A stretch of 64,000 nt of DNA from assembly GCF_016429015.1 (NCBI RefSeq), contig NZ_JAELTU010000005.1, positions 1-64,000 of the forward strand, given 5' to 3'. A program made the translations under genes and the position numbers. This stretch comes from Rhizobium sp. ASV20 (GTDB lineage Bacteria; Pseudomonadota; Alphaproteobacteria; Rhizobiales; Rhizobiaceae). The notes under the pieces are model-generated. The model was given only the letters and a program-made list of their open reading frames with translations. It searched no databases and was not told the origin of the DNA. This document shows positions 1-9,144 of this stretch, piece after piece (the first letter of the stretch is position 1; every line of letters starts with the position of its first letter).

Positions 1-2
1 TC

Positions 3-104
3 CTGCCGGCGATGGTCGCAGGCGGCCTGATCGTCATCCTCATCATCGGAGCGATTGCAATGTCACGGACGGCCCGGCGGAAGGATGCTGTCAGCGCAAC
101 GTGA
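3..104 (+). CDS. C-terminal end of a membrane protein (5' end outside window)
   Basis: The first frame open from the window edge encodes 33 residues, LPAMVAGGLIVILIIGAIAM followed by a short basic tail (SRTARRKD...), then TGA at 102-104. This is one hydrophobic segment with a positively charged cytoplasmic-type tail, as in the last helix of many permeases. Too little remains to name a family. It runs towards the end of the convergent gene at 217. Confidence 0.5.
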   Translation: MPAMVAGGLIVILIIGAIAMSRTARRKDAVSAT

Positions 105-216
105 GATGAGACGCGCCAGGTATGCCTGGCGCATTTCCACATTCGCGCAGATCCGCGGCGCTTGGTCACGAACCCAGCCGCTCGCCCGCCAATTTGCCTG
201 ACGTCGGCTGCCGAAA

Positions 217-1113
217 TCAGCTCTCGGCGACAACGTGATTTTCGAGCCGGCCGATCTTCTCGATTTCGACCGCAATCCAATCCCCGGCCTTCATGAAGAT
301 CGGCGGCTTGCGCTTGAAACCAACACCCGCCGGAGTTCCCATCGCGATGATATCGCCGGCCTCCATATCGATGAATTCGCTCAGATGCTCGATGATGGTC
401 GGAACATCGAAGAACATTTCCGACGTGTTCGCGTTCTGCATCACCTCACCGTTCAAAAAGGTGCGAATTTGAAGCGCATGCGGATCGGCTATCTCGTCGG
501 CCGTCACGATCCAGGGGCCGACAGGTCCGGACGTGCGAAAATTCTTGCCTGCTGTGTATTGGGTCGTCCGGAACTGATAGTCGCGGATCGTCACGTCGTT
601 GAAGATCGTATAGCCGAAGACGTATTTCAGCGCGTCCGCCTTGGCGATTTTCCCCTTCGGTGCAGGTCCCATGACCACCGCCAGCTCGCCTTCCCAATCG
701 AGTTGTTCGGAGACCTTCGGCAACAGGATCGCATCCTGATCTGCAACGAGGACGGCTGAGAATTTCGGAAAAATGATCGGGATCTGGCTCATTTCGAAAC
801 CTGCTTCCTTGGCATGTTCCGCATAGTTGCGCCCGACACAGATCATTTTCGGCGGGCGAGGAAGCGGCGTCAGAGGCGATCTTTCCGCATCGGTGACAAA
901 TGCCGTCGCCATCTTCCCTGCTTTCGCTGCAGTTGCCAGCGCCTGTCGCACCGCAGCTACAGCCGCTTGGCCACCTTCGATCAGCGAAAGCAGATCATGC
1001 GCCGGCGCCGCCTCGCCCAGTTCGCGAAACAGCGCCGGGATATCGACGATACCATCCTCAACAGCGGCACCGTAACTCTTGCGGCCATTCCAGATATAAC
1101 TCGAAAACTTCAT
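217..1113 (-). CDS. Fumarylacetoacetate hydrolase family protein
   Basis: A 298-residue FAH-superfamily enzyme. The superfamily performs metal-dependent C-C hydrolysis, decarboxylation or isomerisation of beta-diketo acids, typically late in aromatic-ring catabolism (fumarylpyruvate, 2-hydroxyhepta-dienoate types). Seen: an N-terminal cap of about 90 residues, ICVGRNYAEH at about 91, the metal-ligand pair E141/E143 in DWEGELAVV, D173 in FNDVTIRD, and the C-terminal GDIIAMGTPAGVG signature. Length is normal for the short FAH class. It starts 13 bp from a tandem inverted-repeat operator (1127-1162) and is divergent from an IclR regulator. The same operator type precedes the VOC gene at 14270, so the two probably belong to one pathway. 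The exact substrate is unknown. Confidence 0.9.
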   Translation of the reverse strand: MKFSSYIWNGRKSYGAAVEDGIVDIPALFRELGEAAPAHDLLSLIEGGQAAVAAVRQALATAAKAGKMATAFVTDAERSPLTPLPRPPKMICVGRNYAEHAKEAGFEMSQIPIIFPKFSAVLVADQDAILLPKVSEQLDWEGELAVVMGPAPKGKIAKADALKYVFGYTIFNDVTIRDYQFRTTQYTAGKNFRTSGPVGPWIVTADEIADPHALQIRTFLNGEVMQNANTSEMFFDVPTIIEHLSEFIDMEAGDIIAMGTPAGVGFKRKPPIFMKAGDWIAVEIEKIGRLENHVVAES

Positions 1114-1126
1114 AATCGCCTCTTTT

Positions 1127-1162
1127 GTTCGTTATTTATAAATTTTAGTTCGATATTAGAAC
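1127..1162. promoter_or_regulatory. Tandem 21-bp-phased operator upstream of the FAH gene
   Basis: GTTCGATATTAGAAC at 1148-1162 is an inverted repeat (GTTC/GAAC arms). A related copy beginning GTTCGTTATT starts at 1127, exactly 21 bp away. The same two-copy arrangement with the same 21-bp step is at 14221-14256, before the VOC gene. Two sites two helical turns apart suit a dimer-of-dimers IclR protein, and the IclR gene at 1357 is next door. Its role as the binding site is inferred. Confidence 0.7.
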
Positions 1163-1356
1163 ATAAATTTCCAAGGATCAAGCACCTGCCTGGCGCGAGG
1201 AGTGACGAAAGAGACGGAAGGCGGCGGAGAACGACGCTGCGTGGCCACTCGCATCCATCGCGCCGTCTGGCTTTCGCCCTGGGCTTGTCCTAAGCTCGCC
1301 GGCCTCCGAGCGTCGCGTCGGTTCTGGCAGCAAAAGAAAATCGAAGAATTGGAAAA

Positions 1357-2070
1357 ATGGCCGAGATATCCTCCACAGGCGACCAGATGTTGACGGTTCT
1401 TGAAACCGTCGCCCAACGCGGGCCTCTATCGACAGCAGAAATCGCATCCATATGCGAGATGAACCGCACGGTCGCCCATCGGCTTCTCACCACGCTGCAT
1501 GCGCGCGGCTACGTCTCCAAACTCGGCAAGGCGTTTTCGATCGGCCCGGTCATCATGCAGCTGGCGAGCTATGGCGATGCATACAGTTTTCAGCGCCTTG
1601 CCTTGCCGATCATGCAAAAAATGGCCGCATCGAGCGGCGAGACGGTCGTTCTGCATCGTCTCGATGCCGATAGTGCCGTTGTTGTCGAGCAGGCGGTCGG
1701 CGACGGGCATTTGCTGCGGGTCCAGCACCGTCCGGGCTCGCGACACCCGCTCTACATCGGCGCGAGCGGCCGGGCCATTCTCGCCTATCAAACAGGCTCC
1801 TTCATCGACAAGGCCCTAGGCCAGGTCGACAGAAAGGACGAGGCATTGGAACTGCTCGACCAGGTTCGCCAGTCCGGTTATGCCATATCGCGCAATGAGC
1901 TTCAGCAAGGCGTGCATGGGATTGCCGTTCCCATCCGCGACGCGCGCAGGAATGTTCAATTCAGTCTCGGCTTGCTTGTGCCGGTGCTGCGGGCAGATGG
2001 CATAGAACAGTATCTCGACGCCCTGATGGATGCGCGCGACGATATAGAGCGGGCAACGGCCGCATCGTAG
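1357..2070 (+). CDS. IclR family transcriptional regulator
   Basis: A 237-residue IclR-type regulator. The N-terminal winged HTH lies around residues 8-65 (STAEIASICEMNRTVAHRLL is the recognition region). The effector-binding domain follows, including HRPGSRHPLYIGASGRAILA and the GIAVPIRD segment near the C-terminus. Such proteins bind operators as dimers or tetramers and respond to catabolic intermediates. The ATG follows GGAAAA at close spacing. It is divergent from the FAH gene, with the 1127-1162 operator between them nearer the FAH start. It is the best candidate regulator of both the FAH gene and the VOC-led operon at 14270, and possibly of the ABC genes downstream. Confidence 0.92.
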   Translation: MAEISSTGDQMLTVLETVAQRGPLSTAEIASICEMNRTVAHRLLTTLHARGYVSKLGKAFSIGPVIMQLASYGDAYSFQRLALPIMQKMAASSGETVVLHRLDADSAVVVEQAVGDGHLLRVQHRPGSRHPLYIGASGRAILAYQTGSFIDKALGQVDRKDEALELLDQVRQSGYAISRNELQQGVHGIAVPIRDARRNVQFSLGLLVPVLRADGIEQYLDALMDARDDIERATAAS

Positions 2071-2391
2071 TCGCGCGGTTTCAACCGGTCCCTCTTGCCG
2101 CAGCACCCTGCAATGTCAGCAATAGTCTCATTTCGCCGACTCGCGCAGCGAAACACGCGCTTGCGGTCTTCGATGATCCCACGAGCGCCGGGACTTCACC
2201 CTCAGAGGGTATGGATATTTTCAACAGTTGAAACATCCTCACTGCGATTGGGGCGCAGAGAGTGACCGTCGCGATCCCGCGCATAAGCAAGCGAGGTTCA
2301 ATCACAAGACGAGCGTGAATGGCCAAGGCTAACCTCGGAAGCGCGACGACATCTTCAATACGATCTTCATAAGAAAAAAGGGGAACTACCG
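2071..2391. other. Intergenic region upstream of the ABC importer
   Basis: There is no credible gene here. It holds an inverted repeat TTTCGC(11 nt)GCGAAA at 2131-2153 and the AAGGGGAAC-type ribosome-binding site just before 2392. The GTTCG operator is absent, so the ABC operon may be controlled differently from the FAH gene. Confidence 0.4.
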
Positions 2392-3957
2392 ATGAGCGTT
2401 AATACCCATCCGACTTCAGCACTTCTGGAGACCTCAGTCCATCGCCGGATGTTTCTCAAAGGATCGCTTGCACTGGCTGCAGCCAGTGCATTCGGCGTTA
2501 CCGCCCAGCCTGGAAGCGCGCTCGCTGCCACGCCGGCCAAAGGCGGAAAAATCACCATCGGCGTCAATGGACAGGCGGCCTTCGGTCCGATCGATCCGCA
2601 TCGCATGTCGGGCGACATGGCCGTCGACCTTGCCAACCAATACAATGTCTTTGAATCCCTCACCCGCCAAGGCAACGATGGCAGCCTCGAAATGCGCCTG
2701 GCGGAATCGGTAACGCCCGATGACGATACGGCCGCGGTCTGGACCATCAAGATAAAGAAGGGCGTGACGTTCCATGACGGCCGGGAGCTGAAGGCCGAGG
2801 ACGTCATATTTTCAATCAAGCGCATCCGCGAACCAGGCACGATCAGCGGCGGCCATATCGGGCCGGTCAAGTCTTTAGAGAAGGTGGATGATCATACCGT
2901 CAGACTGGTGCTCGAAGCGCCGCGCAGCTGGCTGCCGACCGGGCTTTCCGACCCGTATTCCGGCATGGTGCCTGCAGATTTCGACCCGAAGACACCGATC
3001 GGCACCGGTCCGTTCCAAGTCGAGAAAGTCGTTTCCAAGGAAAGCGTGACGATCAAACGCTACGAGAAGTATCACGGCGAACACGCTTTGCTGGACGAGG
3101 TGGTGCTACTGCCATTCGAGGATAGTTCGGCACTTCTGAACGCACTTCAATCGGGCCAGATAGACATTATCAACGATGTGGATGCATCGCTCGTCGGTGA
3201 GATTGAGGGCAACGACGCATTCAAGCTCTACAACTCCCCGACGGGAAAATTCATGCCGATCCAGATGCGGACCGACAAGGCACCGTTCAGCGATCCGCGG
3301 CTACGTCAGGCGCTTCGCCTCGTTATCGACCGCGATACGATCCTCAACTCCGTGGCCAACGGCTATGCGACCGTCGCCAATGATCTTTACGGGCGATATG
3401 ATCCTGATTTCAATGACAAGCTCGTTCGCCATCGCGATGTCGAGAAGGCCAAGTCTCTCATCAAGGAAGCAGGCCTCGAAGGCACAGAACTGAACCTTGC
3501 CATGTATAAGGACGTCGCGACAGCACTGGTTCTCGCGGAGAATGCCAAGGAAATCGGCATCACGATCAACGTCAAGCAGCTCGACGGGGCGGCTTTCTAC
3601 AACGAAGAATATATGGAACGTTCATTCTTCGGGGGTGACTACTATCCGTCCGGCCCGTTCTTCCTGATTTCAGCGCTTGCCGATGGCCCGAATGCCGGCC
3701 TCGATCAGGTCAAATGGCGAGACAAGGAATATCTCGACCTCTGGAACGCGGCATCTCGAACGGTTGACCACGAGAAGCGCAAAGTCATCACGATGAAACT
3801 GCAGGAAATCCTGTTCGAACGCGGCGCCTGGATCATTCCCATCTTCGGGAACGAGCTCGGTATCTGCAGAAAGAACATCGTCGGCCTTCCGGATTTCGAC
3901 CAGTCCGGCGCCGGCATCATCCGAGGTCTTTCCAAGATAGGCTTCTCCGAGGCATGA
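2392..3957 (+). CDS. ABC transporter substrate-binding protein, peptide/nickel (SBP family 5) type
   Basis: A 521-residue periplasmic binding protein for a dipeptide/oligopeptide-type importer. The N-terminus has a twin-arginine-like signal (HRRMFLKG at about 17-24, then an Ala-rich h-region ending near ALAA). The family-5 core follows: KGVTFHDGRELKAEDVIFSIKR, the PIGTGPF segment and DPRLRQALRLVIDRD. A strong RBS (AAGGGGAACTACC) precedes the ATG. Its TGA overlaps the next permease's ATG (ATGA). Family 5 also carries opines, sugars and other small solutes, so the ligand is open. Clustering with FAH, ALDH and aminotransferase genes suggests a nitrogenous catabolic substrate. Confidence 0.93.
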   Translation: MSVNTHPTSALLETSVHRRMFLKGSLALAAASAFGVTAQPGSALAATPAKGGKITIGVNGQAAFGPIDPHRMSGDMAVDLANQYNVFESLTRQGNDGSLEMRLAESVTPDDDTAAVWTIKIKKGVTFHDGRELKAEDVIFSIKRIREPGTISGGHIGPVKSLEKVDDHTVRLVLEAPRSWLPTGLSDPYSGMVPADFDPKTPIGTGPFQVEKVVSKESVTIKRYEKYHGEHALLDEVVLLPFEDSSALLNALQSGQIDIINDVDASLVGEIEGNDAFKLYNSPTGKFMPIQMRTDKAPFSDPRLRQALRLVIDRDTILNSVANGYATVANDLYGRYDPDFNDKLVRHRDVEKAKSLIKEAGLEGTELNLAMYKDVATALVLAENAKEIGITINVKQLDGAAFYNEEYMERSFFGGDYYPSGPFFLISALADGPNAGLDQVKWRDKEYLDLWNAASRTVDHEKRKVITMKLQEILFERGAWIIPIFGNELGICRKNIVGLPDFDQSGAGIIRGLSKIGFSEA

Positions 3958-4904
3958 CGATGTGGCGCCTACTCCTCGAGCGATCGATATATGGGGTCTT
4001 CACGCTGATCCTGATATCGATGCTGATCTTTGCTGCGACCAACATTCTTCCAGGCGATGCTGCCCGCGCCATTCTTGGCCGAAGCGCAACGCCGGAAGCG
4101 GTGGCCGCTCTTCAAGCGCAACTGGGGCTGGATCGGCCCCTTCTTACCCAATACACCGACTGGGTCACAAAAATCCTCCATTGGGATCTCGGCAACTCTG
4201 TCGTGACGAAAGGGCCAGTCTGGGATCTCGTCGGCCCGAGGCTTTCCAACTCGCTCGTTCTTCTCGCTTCCACCAGCATCATCGCCTTACCGATTTCGTT
4301 TGTCGTCGGTATCGTCATGGCAATCAGGCAAGGGAAATGGTTCGACAATACGGCGAACGGTTTCCTCATCAGTACTGCCGGTGTTCCGGAATTCGTTCTG
4401 GCGATCGTTTTGATCCTGCTGCTTGCGACCCACGTGTTTCACATCCTGCCGCCGACTGCCCTCGTGCTACCGGGCCGAACGGTTCTGCAGAGCCCACAGG
4501 TTCTCGTTCTGCCTGTGCTGACGCTAACCCTGGCGATCATGCCCTATCTGTCGCGCCTTATCCGTGCCTCGCTGATCGATGCTCTAGCCTCCGAATATGT
4601 CGTGACCGCACGCCTGAAGGGCCTGCCGCCGCGCATTGTTCTGCTGCGCCATGCGCTTCGTAACAGCCTCATTCCGTCGATTCAGGGGGCCGCACTCAGC
4701 CTTGCCTACATCCTGGGTGGTGCCGTGGTCGTCGAATATATATTCCAATATCCGGGTCTCGGAAGCGCGCTGCAGTCGGCGGTTTCGCAGCGTGATCTCT
4801 ACGTCATCCAGGCAATCGTTCTCATCTTCGCGTTCGGCTACATCCTGTTCAACATGGTGGCCGACATGCTGACCATTCTCATGACGCCGCGGCTGAGAAC
4901 CTGA
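3954..4904 (+). CDS. ABC transporter permease, DppB type
   Basis: A 316-residue inner-membrane permease with about six hydrophobic segments. It has the DppB/OppB N-terminal signature (LILISMLIFAATNILPGDAA) and a periplasmic loop beginning SATPEAVAAL. The cytoplasmic coupling loop (EYVVTARLKGLPPRIVLLRHALRNSLIP) docks the ATPase. Its ATG overlaps the SBP stop by 4 bp. It pairs with the DppC-type permease at 4917 and the double ATPase at 5810. Confidence 0.93.
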   Translation: MTMWRLLLERSIYGVFTLILISMLIFAATNILPGDAARAILGRSATPEAVAALQAQLGLDRPLLTQYTDWVTKILHWDLGNSVVTKGPVWDLVGPRLSNSLVLLASTSIIALPISFVVGIVMAIRQGKWFDNTANGFLISTAGVPEFVLAIVLILLLATHVFHILPPTALVLPGRTVLQSPQVLVLPVLTLTLAIMPYLSRLIRASLIDALASEYVVTARLKGLPPRIVLLRHALRNSLIPSIQGAALSLAYILGGAVVVEYIFQYPGLGSALQSAVSQRDLYVIQAIVLIFAFGYILFNMVADMLTILMTPRLRT

Positions 4905-4916
4905 ATCGGATTTAGC

Positions 4917-5792
4917 ATGCATACAGCGAATACTCTCCCTTTGCCGGCCTGGCTTTCAACGTTTCACCAGGCAGCGCGCTACAACAGAACCCGTATTGGC
5001 ATCGCGATTACGCTTCTCGTCATTGCGTTCGCCATCGTCGGACCTTTCGTTTCTCCCTATGAACCGAGCGCATTCGTCGGGCGGCCGTTCATGGAGCCGT
5101 CACCGCAATTTCTGCTGGGAACCGACTTCCGCGGCCGTGATGTCTTGTCGCGATTGCTGAACGGCGGACTGCCTGTGGTGTGGATGTCCTTCGCGGCTGC
5201 CTCCATCGGCATGATCCTCGGCGTCACCATCGGCCTTGTCGCCGCCTACAGCCGCGGCTGGGTCGATCAGATACTGATGCGCATCATGGATGTGTTCCTG
5301 TCCATCCCATTGATCATTTTTGTCCTGCTGTTTGTGTCCCTGATCGGGACGCGCGAATGGCTTATCGTGCTGCTTGTCGGAGTAGCACATATGCCACAGG
5401 TCGCGCGCGTCACCCGGGGCGTTGCCGCTGATATCGTCACGCGCGAATTCGTCGAATTCGCCGAGGCGCTGAGCGTGCCGCGTTGGAAAATACTCTTCAG
5501 TGAGATCTTGCCCAACATCACGACGCCGCTGCTCGTGGAGTTCGGCATCCGGATCGTCTGGTCGATCTCCGGCATCGCCGCCCTCAGCGTGATGGGATAC
5601 GGAATCCAACCCCCGAACGCCGATTGGGGCTTGATGATCAACGAAAATCGCGGCCGCATCGCCAGCCGCCCCCTCGCCGTCGTCTCGCCGGCCGTGTGCA
5701 TCGCCCTGTTTGCGTTCGGCATCAACATGATTGCGGAAGGAATTGCCGGAACCATGTCCGGCAGCAACCGCAAATCCGGAGGCGAGCAGTGA
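4917..5792 (+). CDS. ABC transporter permease, DppC type
   Basis: A 291-residue second permease subunit. Hallmarks are FVSPYEPSAFVG followed by LLGTDFRGRDVLSRLLNGG, typical of DppC/OppC, an EFVEFAEALSVPRWKILFSEILPN coupling loop, and the C-terminal GYGIQPPNADWGLMINENRG motif. It starts 12 bp after the first permease; the ribosome-binding site is weak (AATCGGATT). It ends at 5792, 17 bp before the ATPase start. Confidence 0.93.
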   Translation: MHTANTLPLPAWLSTFHQAARYNRTRIGIAITLLVIAFAIVGPFVSPYEPSAFVGRPFMEPSPQFLLGTDFRGRDVLSRLLNGGLPVVWMSFAAASIGMILGVTIGLVAAYSRGWVDQILMRIMDVFLSIPLIIFVLLFVSLIGTREWLIVLLVGVAHMPQVARVTRGVAADIVTREFVEFAEALSVPRWKILFSEILPNITTPLLVEFGIRIVWSISGIAALSVMGYGIQPPNADWGLMINENRGRIASRPLAVVSPAVCIALFAFGINMIAEGIAGTMSGSNRKSGGEQ

Positions 5793-5809
5793 AGAAGGAA
5801 AAGTCCATC

Positions 5810-7657
5810 ATGGCCGATATCGCGCCAGCACTCGCCGTGGAGGTACGCAACCTTCGCATCGACATGCCTGAAGGCGGCGGCGATATCGTCGACGATGTCA
5901 GTTTTACCATCCGCGCAGGAGAGGTTCTCGGCCTCGTCGGGGAATCCGGGTCGGGCAAGACCACCGTCGGAACGGCCCTGCTCGGCTTTGCGCGAGGCGG
6001 CGCTCGCATTGCCGGCGGCACCGTTCATATCGCCGGCGACACCTCCCAAAACATGCTCGATCTCACCCCGCAGCAGAAGCGTGTCCTGCGCGGAAAAAAG
6101 GTAGCCTATGTACCGCAAGACCCTGCATCGGCGCTCAATCCGTCCCTGCGGATCGGGCTGCAGCTTTCGGAAGTGATCGAAGCCCACGAGCCCGAGACAC
6201 CAAGTAGCGAGATCGACCGCCGCATCGAAGCTGTCATGAAAGATGTCGGGCTGCCATCAGAGCCGGCCTTTCTCCAGCGCTTCCCGCATCAGCTTTCCGG
6301 TGGTCAGCAACAGCGCATCGGCATTGCCATGGCCGTCATCCTCGCGCCGAAACTGATCGTGCTCGACGAGCCGACGACCGGGCTCGACGTTACCACGCAA
6401 AACAAGATCCTCGACATCGTCAAGCGTCTTTGCCGAGAGCATGGCATCGGCGCCTTGCATGTGACCCACGACCTCTCGGTCATTGCCCATATCGCCGATC
6501 ACGTCATGGTGATGTATTCCGGGCGCGTGGTCGAACTGGGTCGCGTCGAAACCGTACTGGGCCGGCCTTCGCACCCGTATACTCAGGCTCTGCTCGGCGC
6601 CGTGCCGGAATTGCATTACCGCACGCATCTGAAATCGATCCCCGGAAGCGCCTTCCGGCCCGGTCAGCGCCCATCGGGCTGTTTCTTCAAACCGCGTTGT
6701 CCAATCGGGGAGGACAGTTGCGGTGCGCATTCGGTGCCCCTGGCACGGCAGGGCGACGAGCATGCGGTGCGCTGCCTGAAATCCGGCGTCACGGCCGTTG
6801 CCGAACCGGAAAGGCTACCCGATCCCCTGCAGCTTGAAGCTGAATTCAGCAATCGCAACCCGATCATCGAAGTGCGCGATCTGCATGTCGCCTTTGGCAG
6901 CTACCACGTCCTCAGCGGGGTTGATTTCACGGTCGAAAGGGGTGAATGCCTGGCCATCGTCGGAGAATCCGGCTCCGGCAAGAGTACCCTATCGCGTGCC
7001 CTCATCGGCCTGGTTCCCCAACGCAAGGGAACGGCCCTGCTCAATGGCGAGGCTCTGGCTGTGCTTGCACGCGAGCGCAGCAGGCAGCAGCTGCGGACGA
7101 TGCAATACATCTTTCAAAGCCCTCACAACTCCCTCAATCCGCGCCACACCGTCGAAAACATCGTCGGGCTGGTCTATGACACCTTCAATCCCGGGAGCCG
7201 GCAACAGAGGCGGCAACGGATTGCGGAGGTCCTTAGTCAAGTTGGGCTCGGAGCGGATGCCATGTTCGCCTTTCCCGACCAGCTTTCCGGTGGCGAAAGG
7301 CAGCGCGTCGCGATTGCGCGGGCATTGATGGCGAACCCTGACGTATTGATCTGCGACGAGATCACCTCCGCGCTCGACGTCTCGGTGCAGGCTGCAATCG
7401 TCAACCTTCTCAAGGACCTGCAACGGACGCGCGGCCTGACAATGATCTTTGTCACCCACAATCTTGCGCTGGTCCGCAATCTCGCCGATCGCGCCATGGT
7501 GCTCGACCAGGGAAAAGTCGTGGAAATGCGTGGGGTGGCCGACGTTATCGACAACCCTGACCATCCCTACACCCGACAGCTGATCGCCAATGCCCTGATT
7601 GCCGATATCGATCACCGTGCGGAGCGGTCCGGCGGCAAGGAATGCCTGCGGGCATAA
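5810..7657 (+). CDS. ABC transporter ATP-binding protein, two fused ATPase domains (DppD-DppF type)
   Basis: A 615-residue fusion of the two nucleotide-binding subunits that energise a dipeptide-type importer. Domain 1: Walker A GESGSGKTT (about 44-52), LSGGQQQR (about 162), Walker B LIVLDEPTTGLD (about 182). It is followed by the oligopeptide-ABC C-terminal segment with the Cys-containing PSGCFFKPRCPIGEDSC stretch. Domain 2: GESGSGKST (about 385), LSGGERQR (about 491), VLICDEITSALD (about 512). The ATG at 5810 follows AGAAGGAAAAG. The frame is open further upstream (to 5624), but that stretch lies inside the permease gene and reads as an Arg-rich shadow. Confidence 0.93.
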   Translation: MADIAPALAVEVRNLRIDMPEGGGDIVDDVSFTIRAGEVLGLVGESGSGKTTVGTALLGFARGGARIAGGTVHIAGDTSQNMLDLTPQQKRVLRGKKVAYVPQDPASALNPSLRIGLQLSEVIEAHEPETPSSEIDRRIEAVMKDVGLPSEPAFLQRFPHQLSGGQQQRIGIAMAVILAPKLIVLDEPTTGLDVTTQNKILDIVKRLCREHGIGALHVTHDLSVIAHIADHVMVMYSGRVVELGRVETVLGRPSHPYTQALLGAVPELHYRTHLKSIPGSAFRPGQRPSGCFFKPRCPIGEDSCGAHSVPLARQGDEHAVRCLKSGVTAVAEPERLPDPLQLEAEFSNRNPIIEVRDLHVAFGSYHVLSGVDFTVERGECLAIVGESGSGKSTLSRALIGLVPQRKGTALLNGEALAVLARERSRQQLRTMQYIFQSPHNSLNPRHTVENIVGLVYDTFNPGSRQQRRQRIAEVLSQVGLGADAMFAFPDQLSGGERQRVAIARALMANPDVLICDEITSALDVSVQAAIVNLLKDLQRTRGLTMIFVTHNLALVRNLADRAMVLDQGKVVEMRGVADVIDNPDHPYTRQLIANALIADIDHRAERSGGKECLRA

Positions 7658-7755
7658 GACACTCGGTTTCGTCAGCTGTCTTCGCAAGGCTCGGCACTCC
7701 GCCGGGCTTATGCTTGTTGTGCCATCATCGTTTGCCAAGAAAAACCCAACGCCAA

Positions 7756-7783
7756 AGGCGCGGTCAACGTCATGACCGCGCCT
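7756..7783. terminator. Stem-loop between convergent genes, probable bidirectional terminator
   Basis: A perfect 11-bp stem, AGGCGCGGTCA / TGACCGCGCCT, with a 6-nt loop. It lies between the end of the double ATPase gene (7657) and the end of the convergent gene at 7821. No long T-run follows on either strand, so termination may be weak or the element may protect the mRNA 3' ends. Confidence 0.6.
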
Positions 7784-7820
7784 CAATTGAGATCGTTTGC
7801 CGCCGGAACGATGAAAAGGC

Positions 7821-9107
7821 CTATTGGCCGGCCGCCGCCATTAAGGGCAGATGATCGGCAGCGGGCTGCGCTCCCGGCACGATGAACCCCTTTTCCACCC
7901 ATCGGTCGAACACGGCCAGCACCGCATCGACAAAGCCTGGATCGTTGATATGTGCCGATGTTTCGGAACTCTCGACCGTCGGCGCCAGGTGCAACTTCAA
8001 TTCATCGAAAAAGGCCGCCAGACCGTGTGGATCGTAGCCGACGTCCCCCACGCGATCCCATTCCTCGATACCGGCCAGCGGCAGGATCACATGCGTCGGC
8101 CCGACAGCCTGATTGAGACGCGACGCCATTTCCCTTGCGGTGAAGCGACGTTCGTCGACGGTCAAGGTCAGCGACGTTATGAGCTTGTTGTGCACATGGG
8201 CAGGTCGGTTTCGAAAGTGATCGGGGATCGGCTGCCAGCTGGGCAAGTCGACGAGGTCGGCGGCGCCCGGCGCCACGATCTGCGGCACGCCGGCAATGCC
8301 GACACGCGTCAGTCTTTCCGGCCCGCTGTTGACGATGGAGCCATGAATACCGTTGTTGAATTCCTGCATGCAGAGATCAAGCACGGCCGCCAGGTGGCCC
8401 TGGCATGCAAGGCTTTCGAGGGCCCTGCCGCCCATGCCCTGGGCGTGGAAGAAAGCTACCTCATAGCCCCGCGCCTCCAAAGCGGGCTTCAGGCCCTTCA
8501 TGTATTTGAGGCAGGCATTACCAAGCGAGGACACGCCGATCAGCGGCCGGTCCTGCCGAAATCCGGTGGCGCTGCGGGTGGCGCCAAGCACGGCTCCCGC
8601 TGCCTGGCTGAGTGCGGATCTGCAGACCGAGTTGATCCCGTATAGCCCGCCAGCCCAGAGGATCATCTGTATATCGGCAGGGAGACGTTCAGCCGGAATA
8701 AGCGGCGAGAACGCGACGGTCGAGATGATGTATTTGGGAACCCCCAGGGGCAGAACCATAGCCACGTCGAGCGCAAGATCCGTGCCCATGGTGCCGCCCA
8801 GCGAAATCATGCCGTCGAAACGTCCTTCGGCATGAAGCCGGGCAGCAAGCGTCTGGGCGCCGCCACTCATCAGGGCCATGGCGTCGTTTTCATCGCCCGC
8901 GGCAAGAACGTCGGCAATGGTCGTGCCGGCGGCGGCGGCCACCTCATGCTTGGAGATGGCCACCGGGCATGAAGGCTCGCCAAGAACACCAACATCCATG
9001 GACAGGACATGGCCGCCTTGTTCCTCGATGCAGTTGCGGAGGAACTGAAGCTCCTCGGATTTCGTGTCGTAGGTACCGACGATGAGGATGGTCTTGTTCG
9101 TTTTCAT
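7821..9107 (-). CDS. Tm-1-like ATP-binding domain / UPF0261 family protein
   Basis: A 428-residue protein of the UPF0261 family, related to the N-terminal domain of tomato Tm-1. Seen: TILIVGTYDTKSEELQFLR at the N-terminus, the GGAQTLAARLHAEGRFDGMISLGGTMGTDLAL nucleotide-binding-type segment around 87-120, and a second Rossmann-like half (PLIGVSSLGNACLKYMKGL). The chosen ATG gives MKTNKT; an in-frame TTG 24 bp upstream (9131) is an alternative. Neither has a strong RBS. It lies downstream of the aldehyde dehydrogenase in the same orientation, probably one operon. The biochemical role is undefined; fungal and bacterial relatives often sit with amine or aromatic catabolic genes (inference). Confidence 0.85.
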   Translation of the reverse strand: MKTNKTILIVGTYDTKSEELQFLRNCIEEQGGHVLSMDVGVLGEPSCPVAISKHEVAAAAGTTIADVLAAGDENDAMALMSGGAQTLAARLHAEGRFDGMISLGGTMGTDLALDVAMVLPLGVPKYIISTVAFSPLIPAERLPADIQMILWAGGLYGINSVCRSALSQAAGAVLGATRSATGFRQDRPLIGVSSLGNACLKYMKGLKPALEARGYEVAFFHAQGMGGRALESLACQGHLAAVLDLCMQEFNNGIHGSIVNSGPERLTRVGIAGVPQIVAPGAADLVDLPSWQPIPDHFRNRPAHVHNKLITSLTLTVDERRFTAREMASRLNQAVGPTHVILPLAGIEEWDRVGDVGYDPHGLAAFFDELKLHLAPTVESSETSAHINDPGFVDAVLAVFDRWVEKGFIVPGAQPAADHLPLMAAAGQ

Positions 9108-9144
9108 GAGGAACCGTATCGTTGTTTGCAATGACGCCGCTTGA

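Noticed and set aside
235..759. Plus-strand frame of 174 codons
   Set aside because: Antisense to the FAH gene; composition is Arg/Asp/His-rich and lacks an RBS.
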